From contig JAFDWO010000049.1 of assembly GCA_018268415.1 (NCBI GenBank), forward strand, positions 1 to 36,598: a DNA stretch of 36,598 bases. Reading direction: 5' to 3'. The notes beneath the pieces were generated by a model, which searched no databases, had not been told where the DNA came from, and saw only the letters and a program-made list of their open reading frames with translations. This document shows positions 8,491-16,546 of the stretch, piece after piece (position 1 is the stretch's first letter; each line of letters starts with the position of its first letter). Position numbers and translations under genes: made by a program. This stretch comes from Actinomycetota bacterium. Lineage in GTDB: Bacteria > Actinomycetota > Thermoleophilia > Solirubrobacterales > 70-9.

Positions 8491-9501
8491 GTGAGCGATC
8501 AGACGAACCAGGAGATGCCCGAGCCGCCCCGCGAGGAGGCCCCGCCGCCGCGGGAGGAAGTCGAGGCGCCGCGCGAGGAGGCCACGGCGCCGCGGGAGGA
8601 AGTCGAGGCGCCGCGCGAGGAGGCCCCGCCGCCCGCCGACGAGTTCACGCCGCCGGTGGTGGAAGCCGCCGCGCCCACCGACGCCAACGCGCTGCGCGGC
8701 CACCACTTCAAGCGGCTGCTGCACAAGCAGCTCACCTGGTGGCTGATCGGCGTCCCGGCGGTGGTGATCGGCGGCTTCCTGCTCACCGTCAACGTCGTCT
8801 TCGGGCTGATCGTCGCGCTGGCGATCGTCGCGATCGGGATCGGCGTCGTCTTCGCGATCGCCGACTCGAAGGCGGCCGACGACTTCTTCCACGTCTACGC
8901 CGAGAACCATCGCCTCGAGCTGGGCGGCAAGTCGAAGCTCCCCTCCGCGACGCCGCTGCTGCGCAAGGGCGACGACCGCTACGCGAACCGGACGCTGGCC
9001 GGGGAGATCGCGCCCGGCTGCACCGGCATGCTGGCGCTCTACACCTATGAGGAACAGACGACCGACTCGGACGGCAACCGCCAGACCAACTACCACCGCT
9101 TCACGCTGGGGATGTCGGAGGTGCCCGAGTGCACCGACCACGTCCCCGAGCTCTACTGCCAGAAGCGCGTCGGGCTGCGGTCGATGGAGAAGTTCGAGGA
9201 CGTCTTCCGCCGCTCCAAACGCCGGGTCACCCTGGAGAGCGAGGCGCTCGGCGACCGCTACGAGATCTTCGTCGGCAAAGAGCAGGACGAAGTCTGGCTG
9301 CGTCGCCTCTTCTCCCCCAGCTTCATCGTCTGGCTGACCGAATCGGCACCGGAGAAGTTCGCGTTCGAGTTGGTGTCCGGCACCCTCGTCGCCTACGTCC
9401 CCAAGCACCGCGAAGACGCCACCGACCTCGATGAGGTCGCCGCGGCGACCGGCGCGGTGGCGAAACGACTGCGGGAAAAGTCCGACGAGCCGGACGCTTA
9501 G
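8491..9501 (+). CDS. Membrane protein with Pro/Glu repeat N terminus (DUF3137-like C terminus)
   Basis: The function is not known. The 336-residue product starts with a charged low-complexity region (residues 10-50) built from a 14-residue repeat, PREEAPPPREEVEA, encoded by 42-bp DNA repeats. Two membrane helices follow (about 82-101 and 103-124) as a hairpin. The C-terminal soluble part contains LESEALGDRYEIFV and LRRLFSPSFIVWL, which resemble the DUF3137 (galanin-like) family pattern. The start is GTG; TAGGTT at 8479-8484 could be a -10 element with a very short leader. It is divergent from mraZ and may share that regulatory region. The family resemblance is from memory and unverified. Confidence 0.75.
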   Translation: MSDQTNQEMPEPPREEAPPPREEVEAPREEATAPREEVEAPREEAPPPADEFTPPVVEAAAPTDANALRGHHFKRLLHKQLTWWLIGVPAVVIGGFLLTVNVVFGLIVALAIVAIGIGVVFAIADSKAADDFFHVYAENHRLELGGKSKLPSATPLLRKGDDRYANRTLAGEIAPGCTGMLALYTYEEQTTDSDGNRQTNYHRFTLGMSEVPECTDHVPELYCQKRVGLRSMEKFEDVFRRSKRRVTLESEALGDRYEIFVGKEQDEVWLRRLFSPSFIVWLTESAPEKFAFELVSGTLVAYVPKHREDATDLDEVAAATGAVAKRLREKSDEPDA

Positions 9502-9575
9502 CTAGCTGGTCGACCCACGCGCCGCGGCCCGACAGGGCCCTCCTGCGGTTCGCGCGTGCCCGGGGCATGATCCGT

Positions 9576-9621
9576 CGCTCGCTGAGTCATGCCGCCCATG
9601 ACCGGCTCAACTCAGCGAGCG
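9576..9621. terminator. Inverted repeat between convergent genes
   Basis: Perfect 12-bp arms CGCTCGCTGAGT (9576-9587) and ACTCAGCGAGCG (9610-9621) enclose a 22-base loop. It lies between the 3' ends of the plus-strand membrane protein gene and minus-strand tadC, where a bidirectional terminator is expected. No T-run follows. Confidence 0.55.
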
Positions 9622-9654
9622 CCGAGGCCGGCGGGATCCCACCCGGACATGGCC

Positions 9655-10503
9655 TCAGAAACCTGAGAGCAGGGTTCCGGCGTTGGCGATCAGCCCCGCC
9701 GCGATCATCAGCATCACCGAGGGGACGAGGACAAGGGCGACGACCAGCTGGATCTTCGGCGCGGCGCGGGCGGCGCGCTCCTCGACCGCGCGGCGCCCCT
9801 CACGGCGTAGGGCGCTCGCCTGGCGGCGAAGCTGTTCGGCCAGCGGCGAGCCAAAGCGGCGCGAGCGCTCGATCGAGGCGACCAGCGTCGCCATCTCGCT
9901 GCCGGGGACGCGGACACGGAGCGCGGCCAGGGCGCCGCTGAGCGGGCTGCCGCAGGAGAGCTCGGCGACCGTTACCCGCATCTCGTCCGCCAGCGGTCCC
10001 TCTCCGGCCCCCGCCAGCTGGGCCAGGCCCTCGCCGGGGCCGCGCCCGGAGGCGATGCTGACCGCGAGGAGGTCGAGCGCGTCGGGGAGCGCCGCGACGA
10101 GCCGCCGGCGCCGCCGCCGCGCCTCGCGCTCGAGCAGGGCGTCGGGGAGGAAGAAGCCCGCGACGGGGAGCCCGAGCGCCACCGCGATCCCGATCCGTCC
10201 CGGCGCCGCGGGGGCCGCTCCGAGGGCGAGGATCGCGCCGAGGCAGGCCCCGGCCAGCTTGCCGAGGAGAAGAGCAGGAAGCGGGAGGCGCGCGGCGAGG
10301 CCGGCGCGGCGCAGGCGCTCGGGGAGATCGAACCAGGCGGCGGCGCGCGTCCAGCGCGCGCCGACCCGCTGAGCATCCGTGCTTGCGCGGCTCGAAATCC
10401 CCCCTCCACGTGGATCTCGAGCCGCGCGGGAGACCAGCAGCTCGCGACCCGCGGCGAGCGCCAGCAGGAACGCGAGGGCGAAGCAGAGGCCGACGGGGGT
10501 CAA
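9655..10503 (-). CDS. tadC: Tad/type II secretion F-domain protein TadC
   Basis: Inner-membrane platform protein of a Tad (Flp-type) pilus or secretion machine. The 282-residue product has a T2SSF domain with LVAALPDALDLLAVSIASG, the conserved start of the domain, and a C-terminal pair of hydrophobic segments ending in LIANAGTLLSGF. Additional hydrophobic segments lie near the N terminus and at about residues 75-120. The start overlaps the tadB stop by 4 bp. An internal inverted repeat (10385-10399 with 10413-10427) falls within the N-terminal region, which is poorly conserved in this family. No pilin or TadE gene follows. Confidence 0.88.
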   Translation of the reverse strand: MTPVGLCFALAFLLALAAGRELLVSRAARDPRGGGISSRASTDAQRVGARWTRAAAWFDLPERLRRAGLAARLPLPALLLGKLAGACLGAILALGAAPAAPGRIGIAVALGLPVAGFFLPDALLEREARRRRRRLVAALPDALDLLAVSIASGRGPGEGLAQLAGAGEGPLADEMRVTVAELSCGSPLSGALAALRVRVPGSEMATLVASIERSRRFGSPLAEQLRRQASALRREGRRAVEERAARAAPKIQLVVALVLVPSVMLMIAAGLIANAGTLLSGF

Positions 10504-11402
10504 TCGACCACCCGCGCGATCCGACGGATGGCGACGAAGCCGATCACCTGCAGCCCTGCGGCCATGCCGAGCAGGACCGCCGCGGCGGGCGAGGCCGACA
10601 GCGTCGCGAGGAAGCCGGGCTGGGCCAGCTCGGCGAAGAGGGCACCGCCGGTCGGCATCGCGACCACCAGCAGCCCGGTGAAGCGCGCCTGCGCGGTGGC
10701 CGACCTGGCGTCCTCGACGACCCGGTCGCGCTCCGCGGCGCCGGCGGCGAAGCGTCGCAACAGGCCCGCGAGGTCACCGCCCGCGAGGCGCTGGCTGAGC
10801 AGCGCGGCGGCGAAGGCGTCGACGCGCTCGGAGCGCATCCGGGCCCGCCAGGCAGCGACCGCCTCGGCGGTGCCGGCGCCGAGGTCGAGCTCCGCCCCGA
10901 GCCGCGCGAGCTCGGCGGCGGCCGGCCCATCGAGGTAGGCGGCCGCGGCGGGGAGCGAGGACCGCAGCGAGCGCCCGGCGGCGAGCGAGTCGGCGACCGC
11001 GGTGGCGACTTCGGGAAGCGAGCGCTCGACCGCGGCCCGGTAACGGCGCCGCCGGCTGGAGATCGTCCAGGCGACCACCCCAGGCCCGGCGACCGAGAGC
11101 GGCAGCGCCACCTCCAGCCCACCGAGCAGCCAGCCGGCGAGGATCGCCGCGGTCGCGCCGAGTCCCGCCAGCCTGCGCCGCTCGCGCGTCGACGGCGCGT
11201 AGCCCTCGTGCCCGGCGCGGCGCAACGGCTCCAAGGCGAGGCGCAGCCAGGCCGCGACGGCGGGGCTCGCCAGCACCGCCTCGCGCGCGGCCATCGCCAA
11301 CAGTCCGCCGGCGAGGGCGCCGACCAAGGCGGTCGGCGCGAGCCCGCTCGCCGCGGCGAGCCCCGCGGTCGATGCAACCGACGCAGCGGTCACCCCGGCC
11401 AC
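10500..11402 (-). CDS. tadB: Tad/type II secretion F-domain protein TadB
   Basis: Paralogous platform partner of TadC. The 300-residue product has N-terminal hydrophobic segments, then SLPEVATAVADSLAAGRSLRSSL, the usual start of the T2SSF domain, and a C-terminal pair of membrane helices. The start is GTG at 11402, 37 bp after the cpaF stop, and the 3' end overlaps tadC by 4 bp. The sequence is very rich in Ala and Leu, and glutamate is mostly GAG. TadB and TadC are expected to form the membrane platform driven by the CpaF ATPase. Confidence 0.88.
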   Translation of the reverse strand: MAGVTAASVASTAGLAAASGLAPTALVGALAGGLLAMAAREAVLASPAVAAWLRLALEPLRRAGHEGYAPSTRERRRLAGLGATAAILAGWLLGGLEVALPLSVAGPGVVAWTISSRRRRYRAAVERSLPEVATAVADSLAAGRSLRSSLPAAAAYLDGPAAAELARLGAELDLGAGTAEAVAAWRARMRSERVDAFAAALLSQRLAGGDLAGLLRRFAAGAAERDRVVEDARSATAQARFTGLLVVAMPTGGALFAELAQPGFLATLSASPAAAVLLGMAAGLQVIGFVAIRRIARVVD

Positions 11403-11439
11403 CCGCGCAGGGCCGGTCCCGGCGCATCGGCCGCGCCCC

Positions 11440-12537
11440 TCACTTCTCCACCTCGACGATCTCGGTCACCCGCCGCGAGCCGTCCGGCATCCGCCGCAAA
11501 TGGACGACGAGGTCGATGCCGCGGCGAACCTGCTCGGCGATCGCCGCGTGCGGCAGCCCCACTCCGGCCATCAGCGCCAGCGTCTCCAACCTCGCGATCG
11601 CGTCGCGCGGCGAGTTGGCGTGGACGGTCGAGAGCGCGCCGTCGTGGCCGGTGTTGAGCGCGGTCAGGAGGTCGAGTGCCTCCGGACCACGAACCTCGCC
11701 GATGACGATCCGGTCGGGCCGCATCCGCAAGGCGTTGCGGAGCAGATCGCGGATCGTCACCTCGCCGCGGCCCTCGACCCCGACCGGTCGGCTCTCCAGC
11801 CGCACCACGTGGGGTTGCTGGAGGCGGAGCTCGGCCGCGTCCTCGATCGTCACCACCCGCTCGTCCGGCGCGACGAAGCTGGACAGGGCATTCAGGAGCG
11901 TCGTCTTGCCGGAGCCGGTGCCGCCGCTGACCAGGATGCTGCGACGGTCGCGCACCGCCCCCTCGAGCCGGATGCGCTGCTCCGAGGTAAGCGTGCCGAG
12001 CTCGACCAGCCGATCCGGCCCGGGCCGCTCGGCGCCGAACCGACGAATCGAGATCGCCGGCCCGTCGATCGCCAGCGGCGGGATCACCACGTTCACCCGC
12101 GAGCCGTCGGCAAGGCGGGCGTCGACCATCGGACTCAGCTCGTCGACCCGCCGGCCCAGCGGCGCCAGGATCCGCTCGATCGCGTTGCGCAGCTCCTCTT
12201 CGCCGGTGAAGCCGATCGCCGTCGCCTCGATCCGGCCGCCGCGCTCGACGAAGACCTGGTCGGGCCCGTTGACCATCACCTCCTCGACCTCTGGATCGAC
12301 GAGGAGGATCTCGAGCGGGCCGAGCCCGACGCTGTCACGGACCACGCGAGCAACGATCGCGGCCCGGTCGGCGGGCGCCAGGACCGCCGCCTCCTCGTCG
12401 ACCAGCTCGCGGACGGTCTGCTCGAGGTCCGGCGCGCCCCGCCGCCCGGCGGCCGCCTCGGCGCGGCGGCGCTCGACCAGCCGACCGCGCAGCGTGGCCG
12501 CGGCTTCGGCGACATGTCGCTCGCGCGCGCTCACCAC
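11440..12537 (-). CDS. cpaF: Tad secretion ATPase TadA/CpaF
   Basis: Type II/IV secretion ATPase that powers pilus assembly. The 365-residue product has the N-terminal EVEEVMVNGPDQVFVERGG module, the central SRVNVVIPPLAIDGP motif, Walker A GGTGSGKTT (205-213), a VTIEDAAELRLQQPHVVRL Asp-box region, RMRPDRIVIGEVRGPEA, and the His-box GHDGALSTVHANS. Two consecutive GTG codons are possible starts; 12537 is given, with GGGGAGGGG upstream. A palindrome at 12551-12589 separates it from cpaB. Confidence 0.94.
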   Translation of the reverse strand: MVSARERHVAEAAATLRGRLVERRRAEAAAGRRGAPDLEQTVRELVDEEAAVLAPADRAAIVARVVRDSVGLGPLEILLVDPEVEEVMVNGPDQVFVERGGRIEATAIGFTGEEELRNAIERILAPLGRRVDELSPMVDARLADGSRVNVVIPPLAIDGPAISIRRFGAERPGPDRLVELGTLTSEQRIRLEGAVRDRRSILVSGGTGSGKTTLLNALSSFVAPDERVVTIEDAAELRLQQPHVVRLESRPVGVEGRGEVTIRDLLRNALRMRPDRIVIGEVRGPEALDLLTALNTGHDGALSTVHANSPRDAIARLETLALMAGVGLPHAAIAEQVRRGIDLVVHLRRMPDGSRRVTEIVEVEK

Positions 12538-12550
12538 ACACCCCTCCCCA

Positions 12551-12589
12551 GCTGTTCCTTTTGCCGTCTATTCCGGCAAAGGGAACGGC
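12551..12589. repeat. 39-bp palindromic element, copy 1 (GTTCC...GGAAC family)
   Basis: A 39-bp element with GCTGTTCCTTTTGCCG at the left and CGGCAAAGGGAAC at the right forms a long hairpin around TCTATTC. A second copy of the same length is at 19956-19994, with 30 of 39 bases identical; several differences fall in opposite arms, so pairing is kept. It fills most of the gap between cpaB and cpaF. It could be an intra-operon attenuator, an RNA-processing site or a REP-like dispersed repeat. Confidence 0.75.
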
Positions 12590-12610
12590 CACGGGTGGGT
12601 CGCCCCCGGG

Positions 12611-13267
12611 TCATCGTGCCCGCACCGGCATCACCGTGACCTGGCGGGCGAAGCTCTCGGCGGCGATCAGCCGCAGCGCCTGCGATCGAGTCAGCCCGAG
12701 GGTCGCCTCCGCGCTGCCGGTGAGCTCTCCTTCCGGCCCGGCGCCGAGCCCGAGGAGCGGCACCCCGGCGGCGGCCACGTAGGTGTGCCCGTCACCGCCG
12801 TCGCGCGGTTCGGTGGTGACGACGACGTCGACCCGGGAGCCGACCGGCGAACCGCCGCCGACGGCGAGCGCCTCGGCGCCACTGACGGAGATCTGAACCG
12901 GCCGGCGGCCCGCGGCGAGCCGCGGGCCCGGCGAATCGGTTCGGGGTGGCAACAGCTGGGCGGCGATCAGGTAGGCGCCGCTCGGGATCGCCGCCGCCGG
13001 CACCAGGCCCAGGGCTTCGGCCCGGCTGCTCAGTGCTCCGCCGGGCACGAAGCGGGCGGGGACCTGGCGCACCTCGAGGGCCCGTTCGACGACGCTCGGC
13101 GCGAGCGCCGTTCCGGGCGGCAGCGGTGCCGTGGCGACGACGACCGGCCGCAGCGCGCCGTAGCCCCGCGCCACGCTGTCGCCGTAACCATCGGCGATCG
13201 CCCCGGCGGCGACGGCAGCGAGCACCGCGGCGACACCGAACGCGATCGCCCGCGTCCGCCGGCTCAT
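12611..13267 (-). CDS. cpaB: CpaB/RcpC-like SAF-domain pilus assembly protein
   Basis: Probable periplasmic or cell-wall-side component of the Tad machine. The 218-residue product has an N-terminal membrane helix (about 7-26), followed by a SAF-like domain: VVVATAPLPPGTALAPSVVE, then RFVPGGALSSRAEALGLV and AIPSGAYLIAAQL. The remainder contains RPVQISVSGAEALAVGG and GSRVDVVVTTEP, typical of CpaB. The start overlaps the kinase gene by 4 bp. The family call rests on the SAF pattern plus location next to cpaF. Confidence 0.85.
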   Translation of the reverse strand: MSRRTRAIAFGVAAVLAAVAAGAIADGYGDSVARGYGALRPVVVATAPLPPGTALAPSVVERALEVRQVPARFVPGGALSSRAEALGLVPAAAIPSGAYLIAAQLLPPRTDSPGPRLAAGRRPVQISVSGAEALAVGGGSPVGSRVDVVVTTEPRDGGDGHTYVAAAGVPLLGLGAGPEGELTGSAEATLGLTRSQALRLIAAESFARQVTVMPVRAR

Positions 13268-14040
13268 CGCCTGCCCGCCAACGGCAGCTCCAGGACCGCG
13301 CTCGTCCCGCGCTCGCCCTTATGTAGGGCGAACGCGCCGCCGTGCCGGGCGGCGGTGCGGCGCACCAGGCGCAGCCCGTGGCCGTGGCGGGCGCGCCCGG
13401 TCAGGCGACCGATCGGGCCGCGCTGGTCGCGCCGCCGCCGCGCATCGCGTCCCTTCAGCAGCGCCTCGCGCTCCCGCGTCCGCCTGCCGGCGCCGCCCCC
13501 CGAGTCGACCACCGCCAGGCAGATCCGGTCGCCTGCCAGGTCGGCGGCCAGCTCGATCGACCCGCCCCCGTGCTCGAGCGCGTTCGCGATCAGGTTGTCC
13601 AGGGCGGCGGCCAAGGCCAGTCGGTCGCCCTCCACCGCCGCCTCGTCGCCGTTCCAGCGCAACGTCAGCGCCGCCCCGAACATCGTTGCCTGCTCGCGCC
13701 AGCGTCGCCGCGCCGATTCGAGCAGTGGACGCACCGCGACGACGGCGGTCGCGCCCGCGCCGCGCTCTCCGTTGATCTCCCGCTCGAGTGCCGCCAGCGC
13801 CGCCGCCGCCATCTCTACCGGGCCGTCCCCGGACCCCGTTCCGCCCCCGCGGGGCGCCATCAACGCCAGCGCCTGCAGGGGCCGGCGCAGCTCGTGGAGG
13901 CGCTCGTTCAATACGGTTCTTCGACGGCCGTCGCGGACGGCCGCGGCGAGCGTCGCCCCCGCGCCGGCAAGTGCAGGCCAGAGCGCCGGCCTCGCGGGCG
14001 AGAAGGCGACCACATAGGCGGTGACATCGTCGATCCACAT
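13264..14040 (-). CDS. Sensor histidine kinase heading the Tad locus
   Basis: Two-component kinase of 258 residues. A hydrophobic segment lies near residues 12-35. The H-box is RLHELRRPLQAL, with His as the likely phosphorylation site. The N-box is LDNLIANALEHGGG, the G1-box is atypical (VVDSGGGAG) and the G2-like motif is HGHGLRLV, with a GTSAVLELPL end. There is no separate sensor domain, so the input is unknown. It overlaps cpaB by 4 bp, which ties kinase and secretion genes together. The nearest response regulator is the OmpR-type gene at 14940-15656, on the same strand but with one gene between; whether they pair is unknown. Confidence 0.85.
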   Translation of the reverse strand: MWIDDVTAYVVAFSPARPALWPALAGAGATLAAAVRDGRRRTVLNERLHELRRPLQALALMAPRGGGTGSGDGPVEMAAAALAALEREINGERGAGATAVVAVRPLLESARRRWREQATMFGAALTLRWNGDEAAVEGDRLALAAALDNLIANALEHGGGSIELAADLAGDRICLAVVDSGGGAGRRTREREALLKGRDARRRRDQRGPIGRLTGRARHGHGLRLVRRTAARHGGAFALHKGERGTSAVLELPLAGRR

Positions 14041-14271
14041 GCCCCGTCAAGGCCCGACGGGGGACGAACTCTCCCCCCGCCCCGAAACGCCAAGTTCGCT
14101 CAACGCGACAAATTCGGGGCTTCTTTCCAGATGACGGACGCATTTGCCCCGCCCAGATAATCCGCAGAGCGCTTTGGAATACTTAACGTGCGGGCAGGCG
14201 CCGCCCCCGAAATCACCGCGCGTCGACCGCCGATCTCGACTTCGCTTCCGCCCTCCTGAAAGGACCATCCG

Positions 14272-14862
14272 TTGGCTCAGACCCGAACCACCCCCGAGGG
14301 GATCACGCAACAACTGGCCAAGGCGCTCGCCCACCCGCTGCGCGTGCGCATCCTGACCTCGCTGAACCGTGGGATCTCCAGCCCGAACCAGCTTGCCCAG
14401 GAACTCGACGAGCCGCTCGGCAACGTCAGCTACCACGTCAAAACGCTGCTCGAATACGACTGCGTCGAACTGGTCAAAACGGAGCCGCGGCGCGGTGCCG
14501 TCGAGCACTTCTACCGGGCCACCGAGCGCGCCTTCTTCAGCGACGCCGACTGGGCCAAGATCCCGGCCTCGGCGCGCAAGGGCATCGACGGCGTGATCCT
14601 CGAGGCGATCGGCCAGGACGCCACCGCGGCGATGATCGAGGGCACGATCGACTCCCGCACCGACACGCACATCTCGCGCACCCCGCTGATCCTCGACGAG
14701 GCCGGCTGGCAGGAGCTCAGCAAGATCCTCAAGGACGCGCTGGAGTCGGCGCTGAGGATCGGCGAGGAGTCGGCGAGCCGGCTCGCCAACGAGGGTGCCG
14801 ACGGCATCCCCAGCAGCCTCTCCATCCTGCACTTCGAGGTCCCGGCCAAAGAGGCCAAGTAG
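14272..14862 (+). CDS. ArsR-like winged-helix regulator, paralogue 1
   Basis: The 196-residue DNA-binding protein has an ArsR-type winged helix in its first 85 residues: KALAHPLRVRIL, then the recognition region NQLAQELDEPLGNVSYHVKTL and the wing VKTEPRRGAVEHFY. The C-terminal 110 residues form a second region shared with the paralogue at 31507-32091, including HISRTPL and a LHF motif near the end. The start is TTG at 14272 with GAAAGGA 8 bases upstream; the 31507 paralogue also starts with TTG. The AT-richer upstream region (14140-14190) has TAATCC and TACTTA, but no promoter is clear. The signal sensed is unknown. Confidence 0.88.
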   Translation: MAQTRTTPEGITQQLAKALAHPLRVRILTSLNRGISSPNQLAQELDEPLGNVSYHVKTLLEYDCVELVKTEPRRGAVEHFYRATERAFFSDADWAKIPASARKGIDGVILEAIGQDATAAMIEGTIDSRTDTHISRTPLILDEAGWQELSKILKDALESALRIGEESASRLANEGADGIPSSLSILHFEVPAKEAK

Positions 14863-14877
14863 CCCTCCGCGGTTTCG

Positions 14878-14912
14878 GGTGGCCGGCGTCCCCGCCTGGG
14901 GCGCCGGCCACC
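14878..14912. terminator. Bidirectional hairpin between convergent genes
   Basis: Perfect arms GGTGGCCGGCG (14878-14888) and CGCCGGCCACC (14902-14912), extended inside by CCCC and GGGG. It lies between the 3' ends of the plus-strand ArsR-like gene and the minus-strand response regulator gene, as expected for a shared terminator. There is no T-tract. Confidence 0.65.
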
Positions 14913-14939
14913 AGCCTTCACGACGGCCCGCGTGCCCCG

Positions 14940-15656
14940 TCAACCGTCGACCAAGCGGTAACCGATCCCCCAGCAGTTGACGACGTACTTCTGGTTCTCG
15001 GGGTCAAGTTTGCGGCGGAGGCGGCTGGCGTGGCTGTCGAGGGTCCTGGTGCGACCGGCGGGCGCCTTGAAGCCCCAGACGTCGCGCAGGAGTTCGTCCT
15101 TGCTGAAGACCCGGGTCGGGTCGGAGGCGAGCACCCGGAGGAGGGTGAACTCTTTCTTCGCCAGGTGGACCTCGCGGTCGCCGACCACGACTTTGCGGCG
15201 TGAGGGGTCGACCATGATCTCGCCGATCCGGACCGGGCCGTCGCGACGGCTGTGACGGCGGCGTAGGACCGCCTGGATGCGCGCCCTCAGTTCCTCGTAG
15301 GAGAACGGCTTCTGAACGTAATCGTCGGCCCCGAGGTCGAGACCGCGAACCCGGTCCGTGGCGCCGCCGCGCCCGGTGAGGACGACGATCGGGAGCTGCG
15401 GGTCGAAGCGCGAATCAACCCCATCGGCATCGCGGATCTCGCGCAGGACGTCAAGGCCGGAGGCATCGGGCAGCGCCAGGTCGAGCAGCAGCAGATCAGG
15501 GTGGTTGTAGCGACAGAGGCGCAGCGCGTCGGCGGCGGTCTGCGCCGGCAGGACCTCGAAGCGGTCCGCCGTCAGGTGGTCACAAAGCAGGTCGAGGGTG
15601 GCATCGTCGTCCTCGCAGACGACGATCGTGGCGATCTCTTCTCGTTCGGGCAACAT
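14940..15656 (-). CDS. OmpR-family response regulator
   Basis: The 238-residue product has a receiver domain (1-125) with acidic residues EDDD at 15-18, phosphoacceptor Asp59 in LLLLDLALPDASG, the Thr of VVLTGR and Lys116 in YVQKPFSYEEL. An OmpR/PhoB winged-helix domain follows (about 140-236), with EVHLAKKEFTLLRVLA, DELLRDVWGF, and the recognition helix RTLDSHASRLRRKL ending in GIGYRLV. The start is the ATG at 15656; sequence upstream in the same frame is not conserved-looking. The candidate partner is the kinase at 13264-14040, by proximity only. Confidence 0.93.
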   Translation of the reverse strand: MLPEREEIATIVVCEDDDATLDLLCDHLTADRFEVLPAQTAADALRLCRYNHPDLLLLDLALPDASGLDVLREIRDADGVDSRFDPQLPIVVLTGRGGATDRVRGLDLGADDYVQKPFSYEELRARIQAVLRRRHSRRDGPVRIGEIMVDPSRRKVVVGDREVHLAKKEFTLLRVLASDPTRVFSKDELLRDVWGFKAPAGRTRTLDSHASRLRRKLDPENQKYVVNCWGIGYRLVDG

Positions 15657-15931
15657 GGCCGTCCAAGGGCTGGGAAGGGCGGTTCTCTCCCCCCTGCCGA
15701 GCGCGCAAGGAGCGGGGAAGATGTCGGCGGGCGGTGGAACGAGGGCCGGACGATTGATTCCACCAGCCCCGGGCCGGGGAGGGATGGGATCTCGGGAAGC
15801 TGACGCCCGAGGAAAGGGACGCGGCCGTCTCGTCCACGGCCCGGGCCGGCTGTGGCCGTGGCCGAGACGGCCGAGGGTGCGGGGGGTGCCGTGGGAAGTC
15901 CACACTTCCTCCCGTGTTGTCCAACAGTCAC

Positions 15932-15987
15932 GGACGCCCTGCGTGCCTTTTCCACCCCATACGGTGGAAAAGACACGCAGCGCGTCC
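15932..15987. repeat. Long inverted repeat, 25-bp arms
   Basis: Arms 15932-15956 and 15963-15987 pair over 25 bp with two mismatches around a 6-base loop (CCATAC). The arms carry CTTTTCCACC and GGTGGAAAAG at the loop end and GGACGC/GCGTCC at the base. It stands alone in a gene-free stretch, roughly 280 bp upstream of the response regulator start. I saw no second copy in the window. Confidence 0.75.
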
Positions 15988-16122
15988 CCGGCCCTTCCTC
16001 TCGGACCCGGGGACGGACGAAAGGATCAGGGAAGGGTGACGTTCCCGGCTTCTTCGTCACGGATCGGGCGGAGGTGCGGCCTCTCTCGCGCGGGACCGTG
16101 ACGGGAGTCCTGCCTCCCTACC

Positions 16123-16180
16123 GTCCCGGGCGCCTCATGGCGCTCACAGCCTGCCAGGAGCGCCATGAGGTGCCCGGGAC
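16123..16180. repeat. Palindromic dispersed element, copy 2
   Basis: Second copy of the hairpin at 136-197. Arms 16123-16145 and 16158-16180 pair over 23 bp with one mismatch; the loop is ACAGCCTGCCAG, shorter by 4 bases than in copy 1. The sequence shared with copy 1 continues through CATCTCGGACGGG to 16193. It lies 66 bp beyond the stop of the minus-strand DUF192 gene, just as copy 1 lies beyond mraY. Confidence 0.8.
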
Positions 16181-16246
16181 CATCTCGGACGGGCGGGGCG
16201 GTCGGGGCCGCGGCCGTCCCTCCGTCAGCCCCGGTCGGACGTGGAA

Positions 16247-16546
16247 TCACCCAGCCGGCACCTCCAGCACGGCGTCGGCACCGCGGTGGGCGACGAAGCG
16301 GCGCGGCGGGACGGCGCGGCACGAGCCCAGCAGCTCGCCGTCGGGGTCGAGGAAATGGATGTCGAGCGCGAACCGCATGCCGAAGGTGTGAACCGCGGCG
16401 CAGCGCGGGATCAGCAGGCCCGGACCGGCGTCCTGGCGGTCGAGATGCGACAGCCCCAGGGCGCGGGCGTGGATACCGGTCGCGACCGGCACCTCGAGGT
16501 CGAGAACGGTGCGACGAGGGAGCCGGTCGAAGCGCGCCGAAGCCAT
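16247..16546 (-). CDS. DUF192 family protein
   Basis: Small protein of 99 residues when started at the ATG at 16546. It contains the DUF192 pattern: ARALGLSHLD near the start, GLLIPRCAAVHTFGMRFALD (normally HTFxMRF) in the middle, HFLDPDGELL, and the ending ADAVLEVPAG. The family is widespread and its biochemical function is unsettled. No signal peptide is seen from this start. An upstream in-frame start (16693) would add 49 residues with no family similarity, so I reject it. Confidence 0.85.
   Translation of the reverse strand: MASARFDRLPRRTVLDLEVPVATGIHARALGLSHLDRQDAGPGLLIPRCAAVHTFGMRFALDIHFLDPDGELLGSCRAVPPRRFVAHRGADAVLEVPAG

Larger units (their letters stand above)
15657..16246. other. 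590-bp stretch without a supported gene
   Basis: This region separates the response regulator from the DUF192 gene. It holds the two palindromes listed separately (15932-15987, 16123-16180) and GC-rich sequence. Open frames exist on both strands, but they run through the palindromes, have no recognisable domain and lack a convincing ribosome binding site. The promoter of the response regulator should lie near 15660-15750; I could not assign it. Confidence 0.6.

Noticed and set aside
10385..10427. Inverted repeat with 15-bp arms (one mismatch) inside tadC.
   Set aside because: It lies in coding sequence in the right frame, and short GC-rich dyads are common here; no other copy was seen, so I did not report it as an element.
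11372..14017. An 881-codon plus-strand open frame opposite the Tad genes.
   Set aside because: It is Arg/Ser/Pro-rich, spans several real genes on the other strand and has no domain; a typical high-GC shadow.
15657..16246. Small protein genes in the gene-free stretch.
   Set aside because: Open frames on both strands pass through two palindromes, share no domain and have no ribosome binding site.
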